A stretch of DNA of 30,007 nucleotides from Parachlorella kessleri (Eukaryota > Chlorophyta > Trebouxiophyceae > Chlorellales > Chlorellaceae): positions 1 through 30,007 of the forward strand of contig BBXU01000721.1 in the NCBI GenBank assembly GCA_001598975.1. The letters are read 5' to 3'. Positions 1-10,442 of the stretch are shown piece after piece; positions within the stretch are counted from its first letter, which is position 1; every line of letters starts with the position of its first letter. The translations under genes and the position numbers were made by a program. Below the pieces are notes generated by a model that worked only from the letters and a program-made list of their open reading frames with translations, was not told where the DNA came from and searched no databases.

Positions 1-41
1 CCCCCACCCCCCACCACACACACACACACCCACACACCACC
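1..41 (+). repeat. CA-rich microsatellite at the left edge
   Basis: C-run and (CA)n sequence directly after the presumed donor of the third blue copper exon, so probably inside an intron. It makes the end of that exon hard to define. Confidence 0.75.
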
Positions 42-1136
42 AACCTACGTTTGCGTAGTTGATAGTATCAGCCCACACAACTTGGGCCTCTCCATCAAAG
101 TCTGGCTCAGCAGTCTGTATGAGGTCCTCCACCTCCATGGGGCACTGGCTGGACTCCTCAGGGGGCCCTGCAATGACCACTACAGGTGCGCCAAGTCAGC
201 TAGGGTTTGGTATTAAGAAGGAGCCTGCCACAAATTCGCATTATCTGTTGAGCGAGCTACAGCACATCAGTAGTCTGCAAGCTTGAGGAACAAACGGGCT
301 GCCCCCCGGAGAGCCGCCAGCGCCCCAGCCTGTAATGGTAGCCAGCTCCAACGTTTAGGGTGCGGTACTCTGTGATGCTTACCACTTGGGGAGGGGCTTG
401 TGGAAGCAGCGACGGCGCCGGTGACCGTCACCTTGACCAGCATACCACCCTGGCAGTGGCCGTCAAAGCTGCAGGCGAAGAAGTAGGTCCCTGGCGCCGC
501 CAGCGTCTGCTTGATGGGTGGAGGAGGCTTGCTACCGTCGGTGAGTGCCTTGGCACCGTTGGCAGTGAAGTCACAGCTGTCTCCTGGGACTTCCCACACA
601 TCGTGGGTCCCAGACCGGAAGTTGAAAACCTGCAGGGAAGATTGGACGAGGAGAGAGCCAGGTGCTGTTGGCAACGCTTGCAAGGGCATCCAAACAATAT
701 GAGGTTATAAGCCAACTCATGGCGTCCACGAAGGGAACCGTGACAGCCCGTGACGCCCGTGGGACCAGATATTTCGTTATCTCACGAGCCCACTTGTGAT
801 ATCGGTTGGCGTGCTTGGAAGGCAGGGGCAGCAACAGTACCAGGGGAAGAGGTCCGTAAAGTGATCTTATCGTGTCCATGGCTGTGAGCATGCAGGCGAA
901 CATGCCAACATACGCTCCACCACTGGTTTGCGTGGCGTACTGCTGCTCAACGGCGAGGTAACGGAGCTAAAAGACTGCCTCACCAGCACGTCCCCCTCTG
1001 TTGCCTGGATGCCCGCAGAGTAGTCGACGCCCAGGCCCCAGCCTTTATCACCGCCCACAACTATTTCCTTCCCTGATGCTGCACTGCATAAGCAGAGTGC
1101 AGCTAGTGCGCTTACCAGTAGGGGGGCTGGAGACAT
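1..1136 (-). CDS. Phytocyanin-type blue copper protein, 3' end beyond the window
   Basis: Exons on the minus strand: 1136-984, 629-383 and probably 167-45, continuing past the left edge; phases are 0, 1, 1. Residues 1-22 are a classic signal peptide (hydrophobic ALAALCLC core, then SAASG), so the product is probably secreted or cell-surface. The cupredoxin domain spans about residues 23-122. Its copper ligands are visible as H60 (GTHDVW), C104, H109 and M114 (CSFDGHCQGGM). C70 and C110 are placed for the phytocyanin disulfide. A Ser/Pro/Ala-rich linker follows. The third exon adds about 41 acidic residues (PPEESSQCPMEVEDL onward) that I do not recognise. Its acceptor after cattgcag fits the phase, but its donor (GTTGGT) is weak and the frame also stays open to base 1. 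Alternatively the gene ends by reading through the intron to a stop near 267. The cupredoxin call is firm; the C-terminal half is not. Phytocyanins transfer electrons or bind copper in the apoplast, and the substrate cannot be told from sequence. Confidence 0.75.
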
Positions 1137-1198
1137 GGTGACTGCGCATACACTCCTTAAACTATGTGAGAGTAAAGTGTTCACGCGGTGCACCCCTG

Positions 1199-1206
1199 TT
1201 ATATAC
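1199..1206 (-). promoter_or_regulatory. Candidate TATA box of the blue copper gene
   Basis: The minus strand reads TATATAAC here, about 63 bases upstream of the ATG at 1136. That leaves room for a 5' leader of roughly 30 bases. Seen by eye only; no transcript start is known. Confidence 0.4.
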
Positions 1207-1738
1207 CCCAAAAAATAATCACCCAAACACTTTAGGTGAGCTGTTTGCCTCGCAAGCACTTCACCCCGTGTCATGCGGGTACCGCGTTAATCCTAATAAT
1301 CACCCTAGCGCCTTTTCTTGCGGCTCCCATCCTGGTCCCGGAGCAATTCGGGATCAGGTTGCGCACGTGAAGGCAGCATTAGAGATCCCGCGGCCCTGAA
1401 GATGTTGGTAGGGTTTGGCCGCGCGCGCGAGACACGCGGGTGGGGTCTCTTGTCAGTGCTCTGGCACAGAAACGACATGTCCCATCTCTCTGTGAGCAGC
1501 ACCATGATCTGTTGCACTTGTCTGCTCTGCCACCTAACAATTATGCTTGCTTGAATTGCTGCTGCCTAGATCATCACAAGCATCTATGCTTGCGATGGTG
1601 CGATCTGCAGGCTGATATGAGATGGGATTGATATGGGGGCGTTTAGTTGGTGTGTTAAGTGTTAGCAAAGTGCCTGGCCGGTATACTTCAGGATGTTGGC
1701 CTGGTCGCGCCGCAGGGGGAGAATGGTGGCTTTACCCG

Positions 1739-1743
1739 TTACA
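1739..1743 (-). terminator. Candidate UGUAA poly(A) signal of the SNM1-type gene
   Basis: TGTAA on the minus strand about 210 bases downstream of the TAA stop at 1956-1954. UGUAA is the usual chlorophyte polyadenylation signal. The distance is longer than for the other genes here, so an earlier unseen signal is possible. Confidence 0.35.
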
Positions 1744-1953
1744 GGCTGGAGCCCTGGACATAAGATGTACTAACCGCACAGCTCCTAGACGTTTGGATCG
1801 AGTGGATGGCAGCTCCCTTCTCCATCTGCCTTGCAATGGCTCTGCCAGCTGCTTCTGGGAGCATCAAGCTATTTATCGCTCGATCCGACCTCAAAGCAAT
1901 TTCAGTCGCCGTGCAAGGGGGCCGCGCTGCTGCTGCTGCCTTGGCCGAGCAAC

Positions 1954-4900
1954 TTATGCAGTATCTTGGCCCCTTAGGAGCCGCACCATGCGGTTGGCCT
2001 TGGGGCCTCCATCATCGGTGTTCACGTGGGGGAGGATTCGCACCGGTTTGAGCCAGCCCACAAACTCCCGAAGCTCTGTGAAGGAAGAGTGCTCCGAGTA
2101 GGGCACCTGTGACAGGGCCGCATGCGCAGCCGCCTTAATGTGTTAGCGAGCATGGCAGCAGAGTGTGCGAGGGGGAGGCTCCAGTCGTAGGGGCTAGGCG
2201 CAATACAGAGGAATGAGTGGTAGGGGAACGGCAGCGGCAAACCCAGGCAGGGAAGCTGCCTGCCTGGGCACCCATGTAGCCCGCGCATAGGACAAAGGAC
2301 ACAAACACCACACTCTGTGTGGCAGTCCGGCAGCAACATTGTGCAATTGGACCGCGCCCCTTGCCCAGGTGCTCTATGCAGCAGGTACTGTGAACCAATT
2401 TGCAAGCAGGCTGTTAGCCAGGTGCCAACACCCACTTTGCATGAAGTGCATGAACTAGCCTTTCTGCCTCACCCAGCAGCGCCCACCTGGTAGGTGATGA
2501 TGGTTCCCTTCTGCCGCCGCCTTCCCCTGGCCCGCGTCTTGTTCACATCCCGCTGGTGGGTCCACCCCGTGGGCTGAAACCCCACCACTGCATTGTCATC
2601 GGCGCGTGGCATTGGGATCAGTCACATCTGTCTGCCACGCTTGGCAGACAGTTAGCAGCAATCAGGGTGCCATATGTTCAGCAGTGACTCATGATGCAAC
2701 ATTGTTTGTGAACCCCTTAGTCCCCCCAGGTGAAGCTAGTATGCCAATCCCTGCAGCTCTTCTCCTCCCGGGGCATGTCACTACTAAGCCTGCACCTTCA
2801 AGGCTGCATGACCTACCGTTGGTGAACCTGCCACGGTAGTGCTTGAGGATCTTGGTCATGTGCTTGTCTGTCACCATCCACAGCGGCACCGCATGCAGGT
2901 TGGTCTCCACATCATTGGTGGTCAAAAGGCTGCTGTACTCCTGGGGGAGGTCCAGGCAGTCTAGGACCTGGGGCAAGAATGGGTTGGGACTAGGGGACAC
3001 TCTGCTAGTGCCTGAATTTCCCGCAGGTTTTGCAGCAACCCTTGGAGGCCGCCATACCTCCAGTATGGCCAGTCCGTCACTCATTGGGACCGCATGACCA
3101 GCAGCGTGTCCCGCCTGCCAAGCGGGGACACTACTGCCACCAGACTGACTGAGTGCAGTACCTTTCGCTTGGTGGCTGAGACGTACACCTTGCGCTGTAG
3201 CACTCTAGCTGCTTCAAGGAACAGCCGCTCCTTGCCAATGGTGTATGACCTGCAGGGCAAACGCACATGTGTGGACTGCGGTGGACATCTGCCAGACAGC
3301 TGCAGGTGTTACCCAGCACCATCCAACTGAGATAGGAGCGTCCAGTGAAAGCGATGAACATCCCTGTGGCCATGCTTCTGCTCTCTTTGCAGGCAAGCGG
3401 TAGCAGGGGATGGAGGCTGGCATCACTTGGCCACTGACTGCCCACCCAAACAGGAAGAGGGTCTTGGGATTGAAGGCTTCCGCCTTCACCGCATCAATGG
3501 AGAACTGCAGCACCTGCGGATGACAGCAGCACACCAGGAACAGGGCTCTGCTGGAAGTCCTTGCCAATGTGTAACTCCTACCCTGTTATGCACTATAGCC
3601 ACCCTCTTGCCCTGCGGTCATCATGCTTGCCACGCCTTCACTACAAAGTACAGCCGCAGTTGCTGCAGAATGAGTAAGGGCACCAGCGGCACATCGCAAA
3701 GCTTGCCTCAGCTTGTGTTGGGAAGGCGTACTCCGGGGAGCAGTAGGTTGTGTCCAGGATGAGGTCGCACTTGCCTCTTACAGCCTGCAGGTGGCTGCCA
3801 CGTTGTATCGCGATCCTGCCCAAGTGGCTCCTCTTTTAATGCTTTGAGCAGCATTGTCGGTGCTAGAGTTATGGTGCTAAGCTTGTGTAATTAACTAGCA
3901 GGTGGCGCAGTGGCCACGAGCCATGCTATAACCCTCAGATTCGCAAAAGGCACCACATGCCGCTCGCTTCCTCTTGCAAGCAAGCAAGCCAGCCGGCCAG
4001 GGAGCCTACCAACCTGCAGGGCTGGCTCCTGCTGCATGGCTGGTACCAGCCGGCAGTCTCCTGTGTGCAGCACAGGCCTGCCGCCCCCAGGCAGCTCAAA
4101 GAGCACCATGACTGCCCCAGGGCTGCATGCCATGATGAGATATGAGGTGACAATAGACATGGATGCATGACTTGGGAAGAAGCCGAGAGCAGGCTCTCGA
4201 GTAGTTTCCAGGGCTGACGAGGATTGTGGCCCAGGAGCAGATACTACCCAGGTTAAGCTCCAGTTTACACAGTGGGCTGTCACAGCGACTTGCCCCGCCT
4301 TGAGGTTGGGTGGCGCACCAGACGACCGTCACACACATACAGCTGCCAGCATGATTGCGCTAGGGCTCACCAGTGGTTTGCATCAAGGAACGTGACCCGC
4401 ACGCCCTCGACATCGAAAGGTGTGTTCAGCGGGTGGGCCTTGATGCGCTGTTGGGGCACCCGCAGCTGCTGCTGCACCAGCCTGGCTGTTGGAGGGGAGC
4501 AGTGCAGCATGCCCCGATCGAACCTGTACAGCGGAACAACTTCCAGCCCTTCTTGAGCGCTGCCCTGGCAATGCTGCACCAGAAGGCCTGGCTGAGGCAT
4601 TGAAGCACGCTCGGTTGCCATGTGTAACTGATGAAGTCCTTACGCCCACACTGGAAAATAATGCCACACTGTAGGCGCCACATGGCGAAGGCAAGCTCGT
4701 ACCAACCCCCTTCAGCAAACAGAGCCACCCTTCAGCATACAGAGCAGCTTGCACCAGTGCAATTACCAAGCTCACAGAGTTTTTAAAGCCAACAGTGTAC
4801 TTTACGTGCCCCGCTTGTGCCACACGTAACAAGCAGCCGATGCGCGCCAGCGACACCAGGAAGGAAAATGTGTGCAATGAAAGCTGTACCGGTGTATGCG

Positions 4901-7191
4901 AGGTAGGCATACGTGCTGTCCCGCAGATACCTCCCCCCTGCATAACACCCACCTGGAGCTGAGGCCCTTGTAGTGGTCCGCATGGAAGTGGGTGAGGAAC
5001 CAATGCTTGTTGGGCAGCCCTGGCGGCAGCTTGTCAAAGCGGTCCACGACAAACGAGGTGCCAGGGACCAGGTGCCAGGGCTTCAGTGGGACGGCCTGTG
5101 TGGTGGCGCCCCTGTTCGTTGCGGAGGTCAAAAGATGGAGGTTAGTGAATGAGTACCAGCTGTGAAGCTGAACGTCGAGGCAGTCATACGTTTGTGCGCT
5201 GATGTTTTGCTTAGAAATGCATGGGGCAAGTTGGGCTTGAGTGCAAGCTCCTCAGTGGGGGAAGCCTCGGCCTGCCATCCATGCTCGGTGAGCAGCCACC
5301 GGTTAAAGTGCAATGCCCACATGTGGCACACCTCATTTTGCGATCGCATCTCCTTCCTCCAGGACAGATATGCACACCCTTCCGTCAAAAGCGCATAGCA
5401 AACTGTAGCAGTCCAGCAGGTGGCCATTTAAACCAATCCTTCTGCTGCACTCACCTGCCACCACCAAACCGCCTGCCCGCGCCAGCACCACTGCCATCGC
5501 CTTCCGCCACCTTGTGCGCCCACTGTGCCTGCTTGGCCCTACCCCGGCCAGCCGCAGCAGGCACTGTTGCACTCCTTCTTGTGGCACCAGGTGCTGCCGC
5601 TGGTGCCGCTGCTGGCTTCCAGGGCTTCGCTGCGGGGCCAACCCCCGCGGGCTGGAAGTACTGGAGGATGCCTTGAGCCGGTTGCTGCTGCTGCTGTTGT
5701 TGGGGCGGCTTGCTGCAGCAACAGTGAACCCCAACTCGAGTGTCCATTGGCTGCCGGGCCCTGTGCACATTCTTTTGCTCATTGAGTAGCTGTTCAAGGG
5801 AGGTAGGCAGGCTGTGCCAAGCGCTCCCCACATTCGACACGTGCCAGTTTGCCACATCACACACACCGGAAGACATGGCATGCTGGTTATCTGTTCTGCC
5901 CACCTTGGGTCAGGCTGGAAGTAGCGTCGGATGTTTCCACAGAACAGGGTGGCACCACTCATGCCGCTGAGCGCTTGTATGTCGCCCACAGCGCCTGCTT
6001 CGCTGCTCTGTCCGGCGCTGCGAGGCTGAGCCCCTTCAGTTATTCCAGCTGCCACTGCATTAGGCTGCTGCATGGCAGTCCAGCTGGATGCTGCCTGGCC
6101 CCCAGCATGCGCGGCTTTTTCTGATGAATGGTGATGGGGTTCGTCATCGGGGGCCAGCTCGTTGCTGCCTCCATCCCAGGGTTGAACTGGGGTCACGTCC
6201 TGATGCACACCACCCAACACAGCAGCAGCTGGAGCGGCACCGCTGGCAAGCTCAGCGGCTCCCATCAGGATCTTCTTTCTGGCTCCTAGCGTGACCACAC
6301 CCATCTGCCTCAGGTCCTCATGGTCCAGGAAGGCCAGCAGTGACAGGCCGGCACCTGCAGGAAGAGATTTACCAAGCGTGTTGAGGATCTGCTCATCGAT
6401 GCCATGGCAAGACACTACACAGTGGCTTGCTGCACAGCCAAGCAGCTTTCCCTACAGCTCTTGCATTCCAGGTTGTTTGGTCCTTGAAGTGTATCACTGG
6501 TAATGCCACATGCTGCCTTACCAGCCCTGGCGAAGCAATCGGCATACTTCTGCAGCCCCCGCTGTGCAAGCCACTGCTCAATGCTGGGCTCCGCTTCTGG
6601 CGATGACTGCCCTGGGCAGCTGTCCTCTTCAGCATCGTCATCAAGTATGAATATGGCCTCATTGTCTACTCCCTCCTCCTCTTCACCACCTAGCTGATGC
6701 TGCCCTTCTGCCTCTTCTTCTGCCTCCGAGTGGCCATCATTGTCAGCTTGACCCGCTGCTCCTGCTTCTGCTTCACCACCAGCCACCACCGCAGCTGCCT
6801 CGTTGCTCTGGCAGCTCGCCACATGCTTCTGCCTTTGCGCCTCAGTGTCACCCACATCGGAGAGGAAGCACCCACAGTGTGGGCAGAATGCATGCGAGAG
6901 AGGCTCCGCTCCTGCAGCTGCCATCTGCGTGAGCGGGCCTAGCTCGCACCCACTGCAGTCGTCGAAGTCGATAGCTGATGGCTGCTGCTGTTTCTGCTGT
7001 GCTGGTAGGAAGAAGGCCCTGACACTCCACGGCTGGCCGTCTGCCTGCTGAGTGGCATCGCCACTTCCATAGCTGGGCCCTGCTGCCTTCTGCACTACCT
7101 TGGACTCACGAACATCGCCAGAAGTACACACGTTGAGGGGTTTTAGAGGGCTACACTTGGTCTTCACTCGCTTTGCCGGTGGCGAGGCCAT
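1954..7191 (-). CDS. SNM1: SNM1/DCLRE1A-type DNA cross-link repair nuclease with SAM domain
   Basis: Twelve exons: 7191-6522, 6354-5904, 5811-5455, 5111-4953, 4523-4371, 4122-4014, 3784-3707, 3513-3446, 3249-3162, 2967-2817, 2587-2487, 2106-1954. They join in phase to 2538 bases and 845 aa. The C-terminal half is the metallo-beta-lactamase/beta-CASP nuclease: HFHADH at 534-539, DANHCPG at 593-599, HTGD at 616-619, LDTTYCSPEY from 643, then FGSYTIGKE, FQPTGWTHQ and PYSEHSSF. All expected metal ligands are present. This family trims DNA 5' ends and acts in interstrand cross-link repair. The N-terminal half has a basic AKRVKTK stretch, a CPHC...HVASC zinc finger (C103, C106, H123, C127; UBZ4-like), an acidic segment with IFILDDD at 180-186, and a SAM domain at about 203-259. 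It also has three [IV]xx[YF]FxP motifs. SAM plus SNM1 nuclease is an arrangement known from plants. Intron 7 begins with GC rather than GT. The start is the first Met of the exon, with stop codons limiting upstream choice not checked experimentally. Confidence 0.9.
5682..5702 (-). repeat. CAG/CAA run encoding seven glutamines
   Basis: Seven consecutive Gln codons (mixed CAG and CAA) in exon 3 of the nuclease gene, residues 411-417. They lie just before the third PCNA-box-like motif. The mixed codons make it less prone to slippage than a pure CAG run. Confidence 0.8.
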
Positions 7192-7767
7192 GCAATGCTA
7201 AGCTGCCAGCAGTGCAAGCAGTGTGCTACTAGTTACGAGCCTTCCGACACTCTAACTAATGTCGTCTAGACGCGTCTGATTGTACAGAGCGCAAGGATCC
7301 TCTGCTTTTGATCAAAAACACCACAGCATGCCCAGCAGGCAGGGGGGTGCCGTTCAATCATGCGTTCAATCGATACAACTGGGGTGAGCATAGATAGGTG
7401 TGCTTTGTTTCTTTCATACGGTAAAGCCGGTTCACGTCGAAAAAGACTCGAAAACGACGGGAGGAAGCCACCGTCATCTTGCTTACTAGCGCAGAGTCTG
7501 ATAACTGCAAGGTGCGGACAACCTTGTCAATGACAGTGGAATGGGAAATGAACGCTAGTACCAGTACTGCCTTTGGGAGCTAGAGCAACCAGCTTGCACC
7601 CTCACCTAGTGGGCTCAGCCACAGGCTAGATGGAGCCCACAACAGAGCTACCTGTCACTTGTTGCAGGTAGCAGGAGACCAGTTTCTTTGCGTGGCTGAC
7701 ACACTATTCCAAGCTGGCCGGCCTTGCTCGCTGCTGCTGGTTTGCTGCCCCAGTTCAGCACTTCAGG
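7192..7767. promoter_or_regulatory. Divergent promoter region between nuclease and RNase HII genes
   Basis: 576 bases separate the two start codons, which point away from each other, so both promoters must lie here. No convincing TATA box was found. Two TCGAAAA copies sit close together at about 7437-7455 and are bracketed by CGTCG (7435-7439) and CGACG (7455-7459). A CGTTCAATC motif is repeated near 7352-7371. These are candidate elements only. Confidence 0.5.
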
Positions 7768-9718
7768 ATGGATAGTGGGGGAGCGGTAAGGCGCTCCACC
7801 CGTGCTGCAGCACGTGCAGCACTTGCCAAAGTGCACAGCATCTCCCAGGGGGATGAGCAGAAGCCTCCAACAGAAGAAGCAGTTGGGACAGCACAGCAGC
7901 AGGAGAGCAAGCAGCGGAAGCGGCGAAAGGTAACAACGACCTCCACCGAGCCAGAATCACTGCTGGCGGGGCCCGTCGAGCACACGGCTGTAGCAGCTCA
8001 TGCCGAAGACATAGGTGCAGTTGCAGAAGCGGTGCTGCACAGCATGAAGACCAGTGCAGCCGCCAAGCTTGTTGACAGGAAACGAGCCGCAGTTGGCACA
8101 GCAGGACCGTCTCGGGAGTATGAGAAGGAGCTGTGGCAGCAGGGCTATGCCAACGTGGCTGGTGAGTCTGGCCAAGGTGCTCCTTGCAATACCTGTTGAT
8201 TCTAGTCTGCATGTGTCGGAGTCTGTCTGCCCATATCGTACGGCAGAGGGAGCCCAGTTGTTTACCAGTGCAGCATTGGTCCGGTAGGGCAGTCGCTTCA
8301 CCGCGCTCAACTATACATGGGAGCCGACTTAAGACAAGAGCTCCAACCTTTCCCCTCTTCTAATGCCACCTGCCTTAGCAGGCATTGACGAGGCGGGGAG
8401 GGGGCCCTTGGCCGGCCCTGTGGTGGCTGCTGCCTGCATTGTACCCCCACACGTCCACATCCCTGGCATTGACGATAGCAAAAAGCTGAATGAGGGGCAG
8501 CGCGAGGAGGTCTATGCAGCCCTTACCAGCCACCCCGACGTCCGCTGGGCCGCGTAAGTGCTGGGTTGTGCATGGAGTTTGCAATGTGTGAATGTGCTAT
8601 GCGTGGGTCATGCCCTGGCGCCTCCATCCCTCCAACAGAAACGATTGCAGCCCCAGTCTGCCCCAGGCCAACTAAGCACTAGCAGCAGCTGGCCAACCTT
8701 GGGGACGGGAGATGGAAGCCAAGTCGCCCCCCGCTGCTGTCGCGCAGGCAGGTGATTGAGGCCGAGGAGATAGACAGGATCAACATCCTGCAAGCGGCTC
8801 TGAAGGCCATGGAGGGTGCCGCAGTGGGGCTGGGGGAAGGAGCAGCAGACTTCTTTTTGGTGGATGGCAACCGTCTGCCCAAGGTGGGAACAGCCACAGG
8901 GTAACGCTGATTGAGGGTGAGCAGCTGTCTTTAATGTATGAGACGACTGTCGGACTCTTTGTGTGGCTGGGCTACTGTGGTACTTGCTATGTGTACTGAC
9001 CTGTCCCAGCAGCAAAGAGTCATGACGGTGCCCATACTGAGTATCGCAGGCTTCCCCAGGTGGCTGATGGCTCAACATGGTAGGCAGGCACTGCTATGCA
9101 AGGTCGCTGGTTATATGCACACACTTTGCAGGGCTTCGACCCTGAAAGGAGCCGGCCTATTGTGAAGGGTGACAGCAAATGCCATGCCATCGCCGCTGCC
9201 AGCATCATTGCCAAGGTAGGCGAATGGTAGCATTGAGCGGATAACATACTTGTAGCTCCCAGGGACCCTTGCCATGGAGCACCTCACACCAGCTGCTTGC
9301 ATGTTACATAACACCTGCAATTGGCTTCTTTCCATACATGCCAACTCAAGAGTAGCCTTCCACTAAAACATGCCCATGGCTTACAGGTGACGAGGGACCG
9401 GCTAATGGAAGGGTACCACCAGCAGTACCCTGTCTACAGTTTTGGGCAACACAAAGGTGGGTCCACATGTGCCCACTGTAGGGGGTGCCTTGCACACTTG
9501 TGCATTCCCTGTGGGGACGCTCAACTAGAGGGCAGCTGTTCTTCACTCTGTGTGTTAGTAATCCTCGACAACTACCTTATCCTGACCCCTGCTCCCATGC
9601 AGGATACTGCGTGCCAGCACATGTGGAGGCCATACGTAAGCATGGGCCCTGCCCAATCCACCGGCGCACTTTTGCCCCCGTGAAGAACTGGTTCCCATTG
9701 GGCGAGGCCACAGAGTAG
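7768..9718 (+). CDS. Ribonuclease HII
   Basis: Six exons: 7768-8161, 8382-8553, 8748-8883, 9132-9215, 9387-9456, 9603-9718. They join in phase to 972 bases and 323 aa. RNase HII cuts the RNA strand of RNA-DNA hybrids and removes ribonucleotides from DNA. The fold begins at residue 132 with [13 protein letters not shown]. The four catalytic acids are visible: D134 and E135, D228 (VDGNRLPK) and D248 (KGDSK). Other landmarks are [26 protein letters not shown] and [14 protein letters not shown] near the C-terminus. The type is bacterial/plastid-like, monomeric, not the eukaryotic H2A subunit. Residues 1-130 are an extra domain of low complexity with RRSTR near the start and KQRKRRKV at 48-55. It could be a plastid or mitochondrial targeting region, a nuclear signal or both. 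The gene is divergent from the nuclease gene. Confidence 0.92.
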
Positions 9719-10442
9719 TTGAGTGCAGTGGCAAAGCACACTGCCGCACTGACGTTGAGTTTGTAAGTCTCCAGGAAGGGCCCAGCTGGTAGGCAGGAGG
9801 CAGCAGAGTGTTAGTGGCCAGGGAGTCATGGGTGCAAGTGACTTGGGCATGGCACGCACAGTTCAGTGCAGGGTAGGCAGCTTCTAGGCCAGAGTTGGTT
9901 CATCATGGTATTGCCAATCTTCATGATATTGCTATTGGGGATAACGTAGTACATATAGTGTTGGGTACTGGTGTTAAGTTGTCAGGCGGGTTTTGCACTC
10001 TTTCCGTTGCGACATAAACTCTTATGTGTTGTCTTTACCTCCCCTTCCCTAATTTCTGGAGCGGTGAGAGTAGCTAGGGCTTCTTGATTGCAGAAATCGG
10101 TCAGGCGATCCTTACTGTTGGATCAAGCAAGGAAGGGCATTGACGGATAGCTGACACCTGCACATGGTGTCATTCCTGCCGGCCAGTACAAGCCGTGTAC
10201 TGCATGCACCCAGACGTGCAAGTCTCTGCTCACGTGGCCAAGGCTACGGTGCGACAAGTCAGGGCCTAGTAGTAAGTGAAGCTGCATTGCTGGCAAGCCT
10301 GGCAGCCTGTTGACTGACGAGTGGACTTTGGATTTCGGTTTGGAACATCTAGTCTAGCCTGAAGCCTTGTCGTTCTTGAACAGCTTGTAGGCCAGTCATC
10401 AAGTAGCACAGCAACGCTGCCCTTGTTCCGAACCCTGGTGCC
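9719..10442. other. Intergenic: RNase HII 3' region and next gene's promoter
   Basis: Both flanking genes run on the plus strand. No coding exon was recognised. The right half must carry the promoter and 5' leader of the split-barrel gene; I see no clear TATA box. Confidence 0.45.
9762..9766 (+). terminator. UGUAA poly(A) signal of the RNase HII gene
   Basis: TGTAA 44 bases after the TAG stop at 9716-9718. Sequence and position both fit chlorophyte polyadenylation. Confidence 0.55.

Larger units (their letters stand above)
1137..1953. other. Intergenic: nuclease 3' region and blue copper gene promoter
   Basis: Both flanking genes run on the minus strand, so this stretch holds the 3' UTR of the nuclease gene and the promoter of the next gene. 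No coding exon was recognised on either strand. A TGTAA on the minus strand at 1743-1739, about 210 bases after the nuclease stop, is the best poly(A) signal candidate. Confidence 0.5.

Noticed and set aside
1622..2101. 159-codon plus-strand open frame opposite the last nuclease exon
   Set aside because: It is the shadow of the minus-strand C-terminal exon (PYSEHSSF region) and matches nothing in its own frame.
4383..5003. 206-codon minus-strand open frame as a separate gene
   Set aside because: It reads across an intron and in the wrong frame over two exons of the SNM1-type gene.
5333..6415. 360-codon minus-strand frame as one continuous exon
   Set aside because: After the first part it enters an intron; the polyglutamine and PCNA-box-like segment continues in another frame through a clean splice join at 5904/5811.
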